Source: Halorhodospira sp. (GTDB lineage: Bacteria; Pseudomonadota; Gammaproteobacteria; Nitrococcales; Halorhodospiraceae). From it: DNA of 17,686 bases. The notes below the pieces were generated by a model. That model ran no database searches and was not told the DNA's origin. It was given only the letters and a program-made list of their open reading frames with translations. Made by a program: the position numbers and the translations under genes. Where the stretch lies: positions 1-17,686 of the forward strand of contig SKJZ01000248.1 of the NCBI GenBank assembly GCA_007121755.1. Reading direction: 5' to 3'. Each line of letters starts with the position of its first letter. The stretch's first letter is position 1. This document shows, in pieces, positions 14,752 to 17,686 of this stretch.

Positions 14752-14890
14752 GCAAGGCTGGTATCCGGGGGTGGGAACCCCCTTCCGGGGGCGTTCGGCG
14801 GCATGGATGCCGCCGGCGAGCGTACATGGATGTATTCACAGCGTCCCCCGGAAGGGGGTTCCCACCCCCGGATACCAGCCTTGCGAGGTT
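14746..14890. repeat. Long perfect inverted repeat around a TwoAYGGAY core, copy 2
   Basis: Positions 14746-14791 are the exact reverse complement of 14845-14890, a 46-bp perfect arm with a 53-nt core. A sub-hairpin GGGGG/CCCCC (14767-14771 with 14778-14782) exists inside the left arm. The element fills most of the gap between the nitrilase-family gene (ends 14916) and tldD (starts 14742). Its arms do not resemble those of copy 1 at 186-325, while the core does. On the gene-sense strand the arm ends in a T5 run next to the tldD start. Confidence 0.94.
14787..14849 (+). ncRNA. TwoAYGGAY-like structured RNA/DNA motif, copy 2
   Basis: Hairpin 1 pairs 14796-14802 with 14809-14815 around ATGGAT; hairpin 2 pairs 14823-14825 with 14832-14834 around ATGGAT and continues ATTCACAGCGT. 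Both loops fit AYGGAY. An outer stem (14787-14791 with 14845-14849) continues into the long arms. Against copy 1 the fourth pair of hairpin 1 changes C-G to G-C and the middle pair of hairpin 2 changes C-G to A-T, both keeping pairing. The motif reads on the plus strand, antisense to tldD and the nitrilase gene. Assignment to the TwoAYGGAY family is from memory; function is unknown. Confidence 0.78.
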
Positions 14891-14915
14891 CTCTCATAAC
14901 CACTCCACACAACGA

Positions 14916-15737
14916 TCAGAACAGACGGCGGTGGGTCAAGACCGGAAACCGCTCGCGGATGCCCCGCTGCCGCTCGATATCGACCTCGGCGACCACCACC
15001 CCGGCGCCGCGGTCCCGCCGCGCGAGGACGCTCCCCCAAGGGTCAACGATCATGGTGCCGCCGAAGGTCTCCCGGCCGTTCACATGGTAGCCCCCCTGGT
15101 TCGGCGCGATCACGTAGCAGAGGTTCTCCACCGCGCGGGCACGGACCAGCACTTCCCAATGGGCTTCGCCGGTAACCGCGGTGAAGGCCGACGGTACCGC
15201 CAGCAACTCCACCCCTTGGAGGAGCATCTCCCGGAAGAGTTCCGGGAAGCGCAGATCGTAACAGACCGCCACGCCGAGCCTCCCCACCGGGGTATCCACC
15301 ACCAGAGGCCCGCTTCCGGCCTCCAGGGTATCAGACTCCCGGTACGCCTCGCCGGGATTCACCTCGACATCGAACAGATGCATCTTGTCGTACCGGCCGA
15401 GGCGCGTACCGTCCGGCCCATAAACCGGGCACGCGGCGCGGACCTTTCCGGCATCGCCGCCGCGGAGCGGCACGGTGCCGCCCACCAGGACGATCCCGTA
15501 GTTGGCCGCCGCGCCGGCCAGGAAATCCTGCACGGGGCCGCCGGAGTCGTCCTCCGCCGCCTTCAGTTTATCGGTCTCCCGGTAGCCCATAAGGGCGAAG
15601 TTCTCGGGCAGGGCGACCAGTTTGGCGCCGGCCGCCGCCGCCTCGCCGATCAACCGTTCGGCCTCCCGCAGGTTCGACTCGACGCCCGGACCCGACGCCA
15701 TCTGCACCGCCGCTGCTGTAAAACGCTCTTGATTCAA
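14916..15737 (-). CDS. Nitrilase-superfamily carbon-nitrogen hydrolase (omega-amidase/Nit type)
   Basis: A 273-residue C-N hydrolase. The catalytic triad is E45 (LPENFALMG), K118 (YDKMHLFDV) and C159 (GVAVCYDLRFPELFR). The KMHLFDVEV string and the neighbouring tldD/yhdP are typical of the Nit1/omega-amidase-like branch; members act on deaminated glutathione or alpha-ketoglutaramate, but the substrate here is inferred only from family. The start is TTG 15737 with GGAG six nt upstream and gives the normal N-terminus (NQERFTAAAVQMAS). The ATG at 15881 would add 48 residues derived from an intergenic repeat and is rejected. In Pseudomonas the same gene sits between yhdP and tldD. Confidence 0.92.
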   Translation of the reverse strand: MNQERFTAAAVQMASGPGVESNLREAERLIGEAAAAGAKLVALPENFALMGYRETDKLKAAEDDSGGPVQDFLAGAAANYGIVLVGGTVPLRGGDAGKVRAACPVYGPDGTRLGRYDKMHLFDVEVNPGEAYRESDTLEAGSGPLVVDTPVGRLGVAVCYDLRFPELFREMLLQGVELLAVPSAFTAVTGEAHWEVLVRARAVENLCYVIAPNQGGYHVNGRETFGGTMIVDPWGSVLARRDRGAGVVVAEVDIERQRGIRERFPVLTHRRLF

Positions 15738-15918
15738 TGGGCGCTCCGTAAGTGGTAAGTGGCAAGCTGTCTGAGCGGCGCGCCAGCGCCGCGAGTTTTT
15801 GCGCGCGTTCCTGATCGGCCGAGAAGCGCAGGGAACCCGAAGGGCGCGTCCGGTGAGCCCGGCCGGGAATCCCCCCGGCAATGCTTTCCATCAAGGTCGG
15901 CAGGCCGAAAGGGGTTTC
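15738..15918 (-). repeat. yhdP-nitrilase gap with a candidate interspersed repeat
   Basis: A 181-nt gap. Read on the minus strand, roughly 15860 to 15765 contains the strings GCGCCCTTCGGGTTCCC, TGCGCTTCTCGGCCGATCAG, GAACGCGCGC and CTCGCGGCG...CGCCGCTCAGACAG. These look like a class of intergenic repeat I recall from other high-GC proteobacteria, whose translation often yields spurious N-termini. A perfect 6-bp stem GCCGGG/CCCGGC lies at 15862-15867 and 15874-15879, just after yhdP. A short direct repeat (AAGTGGTAAGTGG, 15750-15762) lies next to the nitrilase ribosome site. The repeat identity is from memory and has no second copy in the window. Confidence 0.4.
15775..15800 (+). terminator. 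Terminator-like hairpin pointing along the plus strand
   Basis: GCGGCGC (15775-15781) pairs with GCGCCGC (15786-15792) around GCCA, then GAG and TTTTT (15796-15800). This has the form of an intrinsic terminator for plus-strand transcription, but all genes around it lie on the minus strand. It may be part of the intergenic repeat rather than a working terminator. Confidence 0.4.
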
Positions 15919-17686
15919 TCAGTCGCCGCTCCGGACCCTTTCCACGACCGGCTCGTCCCACGGCCCGGTGACTGTATAATCCCGCGCCGTGAACCGGTCC
16001 AAGCGTCCGCCCAGCAACTGCTCGGTCACCCACCCCCCAACCACGCCGACCCCACCGCTGACGATGCCGCCGATCAACGGCAGCGCGCCGCCGATGCGGG
16101 GCTCCGCATGGATACGGTTATCGTACACCCGCTCGGCAAGGTCCATCCGGCCGTCCATCTCGACCCTGGCGGACGGACCGTCGATCTCGAACCGCCGCAC
16201 CACCGCTTGCTCATCCCCCAACTCGAACTCCGCGTGCAGCGTATCAAAGGCGAACCCCTCGCCGACCAAATCGGTAAAGTCCAGAAAGACCCGCCGTGGC
16301 AACATACTTAAACTTAACAGCCCGACCAACCGCCCGACCCCCGGCTGAACATCCTTGAGTCGCCCCCGAGCCATTTCCAGTTCCATCCGGCCGACGATAT
16401 CTTTCAGTTGTAACGCCCACGGCGGCGCGGGCCAAGAGAGATCGACATCAAGGTCGGCCGTGGCGAGACGCACCGCCTCGGGCTGCCCCAGCAATGCCAA
16501 GAGCGCACCAACATCGGGCGCTTCGAGCCTCGCCCACAAATGCGTCCCATCCGCATGCCAACCTCCACCCCCAATGGCTTGCGCCACCTCGCCCGCCAGC
16601 AGCAGACGGGACATTTCCAGGCCGCTCTCCGTGGGTGTCACAAAGACTTCCAGTGAACCGGCGGGACGGCCGTCAAACCGCAGTTCCTCCACTTGCAGCG
16701 ACAGCTCCGGAAATCGGCGGGCGACCGCGACCGGATCGACATGGAGACGGCGCGCCGGAGGGTCGGCGGGCGGGACATCCGCCGCGGGATCTCCCCCATC
16801 ACCGCGCTCCGGGAGGGGAATATCCAGGTGGGTGAGCTCCGCCGCCCACCCCCCTTCACCATCCGGTCCGGCGACACCTTCGAGCGGACCGCCCCACGCC
16901 TCCACCCGCCACGGCCACGGCCACGGCTCATCCAACTCGCTGACATCCAACTGCAACGGGCCGAGTCCGCGCTCGCCGAGCCGCACCTCGCCCACGAGGA
17001 GTTGCCCTTGCACCGGCCGGGGCACCCACGAGGATGCCGTGCCAACCGCGTCCTCCGCCCCCTCGGCCCGTTCCATCCCGCCGGCATTCTCCGCCATCCA
17101 ACGGAGTAAGGCCTCGACGTCCCACTCATCCCAGTCGACATCGAAGCGGCTCCCGCGGGAGGGAAGCCGCACCGGCCCGGGGCCGGAGCGCACCACGAGG
17201 CTGGCCGGACGGCCTTGCGGCCCAGCCGCGGCACCACCACGCAGCAAGCCGTCTCCGAGCGCCCACCAATAGGACTCCAGGCCGGCTGCGGAAAAGCCGA
17301 TATCCAGCCGCAGCGGCAATGAACCGGCCTCGGGCTTGGCGAAAGGCGGCGGGAGATCGAGCGCGACCCCCCGCAGCGATGAGGTCACGACGATCGACGC
17401 CTCCGGGACGATGGGCCGCGGCAGGAATGCCGGCAACCGCGTGCGGACCCGCCACTCCGCGCTGCCCCGAAGGAAAGGGGGATCGCGCTCCACCACTCCC
17501 AGGAGGGTGGCCGGAGTACCCGACAGCGTAGCGTCGACTTCGATGCGGTCCCGGCTGCCGATCTTCGCCGTCCGCGCGGAGAAGCGCGCCGGAACCCCGC
17601 CTACATACCCGGCGATCTCTTCCCCGCCAATCCCCCGCTGGTCGAAGGAGAGATCGCCACTGAGCCTTTCAGCGTTGACCCACGGC
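15919..17686 (-). CDS. yhdP: YhdP-family AsmA-like envelope protein (C-terminal part)
   Basis: About 588 residues of the C-terminal part of a very large protein whose 5' end lies beyond the right edge; the frame is open to position 17686 (PWVNAERLSGDLSFDQRGIGG at the edge). The late region RLKDVQPGVGRLVGLLSLSMLPRRVFLDFTDLVGEGFAFDTLHAEF and GGALPLIGGIVSGGVGVVGGWVTEQLLGG, and the end YTVTGPWDEPVVERV, are hallmarks of the YhdP/TIGR02099 family. YhdP is an inner-membrane-anchored beta-groove protein that, with TamB and YdbH, is thought to carry phospholipids toward the outer membrane. Upstream rng would be expected. A GTG at 17496 is an internal codon, not the start. The next gene, nitrilase, follows after 181 nt. 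Confidence 0.93.
   Translation of the reverse strand, partial: PWVNAERLSGDLSFDQRGIGGEEIAGYVGGVPARFSARTAKIGSRDRIEVDATLSGTPATLLGVVERDPPFLRGSAEWRVRTRLPAFLPRPIVPEASIVVTSSLRGVALDLPPPFAKPEAGSLPLRLDIGFSAAGLESYWWALGDGLLRGGAAAGPQGRPASLVVRSGPGPVRLPSRGSRFDVDWDEWDVEALLRWMAENAGGMERAEGAEDAVGTASSWVPRPVQGQLLVGEVRLGERGLGPLQLDVSELDEPWPWPWRVEAWGGPLEGVAGPDGEGGWAAELTHLDIPLPERGDGGDPAADVPPADPPARRLHVDPVAVARRFPELSLQVEELRFDGRPAGSLEVFVTPTESGLEMSRLLLAGEVAQAIGGGGWHADGTHLWARLEAPDVGALLALLGQPEAVRLATADLDVDLSWPAPPWALQLKDIVGRMELEMARGRLKDVQPGVGRLVGLLSLSMLPRRVFLDFTDLVGEGFAFDTLHAEFELGDEQAVVRRFEIDGPSARVEMDGRMDLAERVYDNRIHAEPRIGGALPLIGGIVSGGVGVVGGWVTEQLLGGRLDRFTARDYTVTGPWDEPVVERVRSGD

Noticed and set aside
14826..15758. 310-codon plus-strand frame opposite the nitrilase gene, starting in the copy 2 core
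   Set aside because: It is antisense to a gene with an intact catalytic triad, and its start lies within the structured core.
15738..15881. 48-residue N-terminal extension of the nitrilase gene from ATG 15881
   Set aside because: The translation (for example ALRVPCASRPIRNARKNSRR) comes from a repeat-like intergenic segment, and family proteins begin near the TTG at 15737, which has its own GGAG.
1..17686. CRISPR array, tRNA, rRNA, transposase, integrase or toxin-antitoxin genes
   Set aside because: No spaced direct repeats, no clover-leaf or rRNA strings and no such protein motifs were seen; apart from the two palindromic elements and one candidate repeat, the window is core chromosome.

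Overview
The window is a dense, high-GC bacterial chromosome segment from a gammaproteobacterium. The divergent order mlaFEDC <- -> kdsD-kdsC-lptC-lptA-lptB-rpoN-hpf-ptsN-(hprK)-rapZ-(EIIA)-ptsH, followed by pmbA/tldD/nitrilase/yhdP on the other strand, is the conserved block known from Escherichia and Pseudomonas. A short HPr kinase and a mannose-type EIIA inside the PTS cluster suggest an early-branching, Ectothiorhodospiraceae-like lineage. That placement rests on remembered gene order, not on a search.

Layout. Positions 1-2402 (minus strand) hold mlaF, mlaE, mlaD and the 5' end of mlaC, the retrograde phospholipid transport system. From 2446 to 5829 (plus strand) come two Kdo-synthesis genes (kdsD, kdsC) and three LPS-transport genes (lptC, lptA, lptB), tightly overlapped. 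From 5966 to 10423 (plus) come rpoN, hpf and a regulatory phosphotransferase set: ptsN, a minimal hprK, rapZ, an EIIA-Man-like protein and an HPr with both His15 and Ser46. No enzyme I gene follows. A small conserved gene (10442-10786) ends tail to tail with an nnrS-like gene. From 10783 to 17686 (minus) the order of transcription is yhdP (partial), a nitrilase-family amidase, tldD, pmbA and nnrS. The nnrS frame is broken by one in-frame TAG.

The most unusual content is a pair of composite elements at 186-325 (between mlaD and mlaC) and 14746-14890 (between the nitrilase gene and tldD). Each has a core of two small hairpins with ATGGAT-type loops, which I recognise as the TwoAYGGAY candidate RNA motif of unknown function. 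The core is enclosed by long perfect inverted-repeat arms of 38 and 46 bp. The cores are alike (about 44 of 53 positions) with compensatory stem changes, while the arms are unrelated in sequence. Both motifs read on the plus strand, opposite to the genes around them. On the gene-sense strand each palindrome ends in a T-rich run just before the next gene, and in the second copy the tldD Shine-Dalgarno lies inside the arm. They look like terminators or attenuators within operons as well as candidate RNA or mobile elements.

Functionally the window groups envelope lipid traffic (Mla, Lpt/Kdo, YhdP) with nitrogen/carbon regulatory phosphotransfer (RpoN, PtsN, HprK, RapZ, HPr) and the TldD/PmbA protease pair. 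No tRNA, rRNA, CRISPR array, transposase or phage gene was seen.
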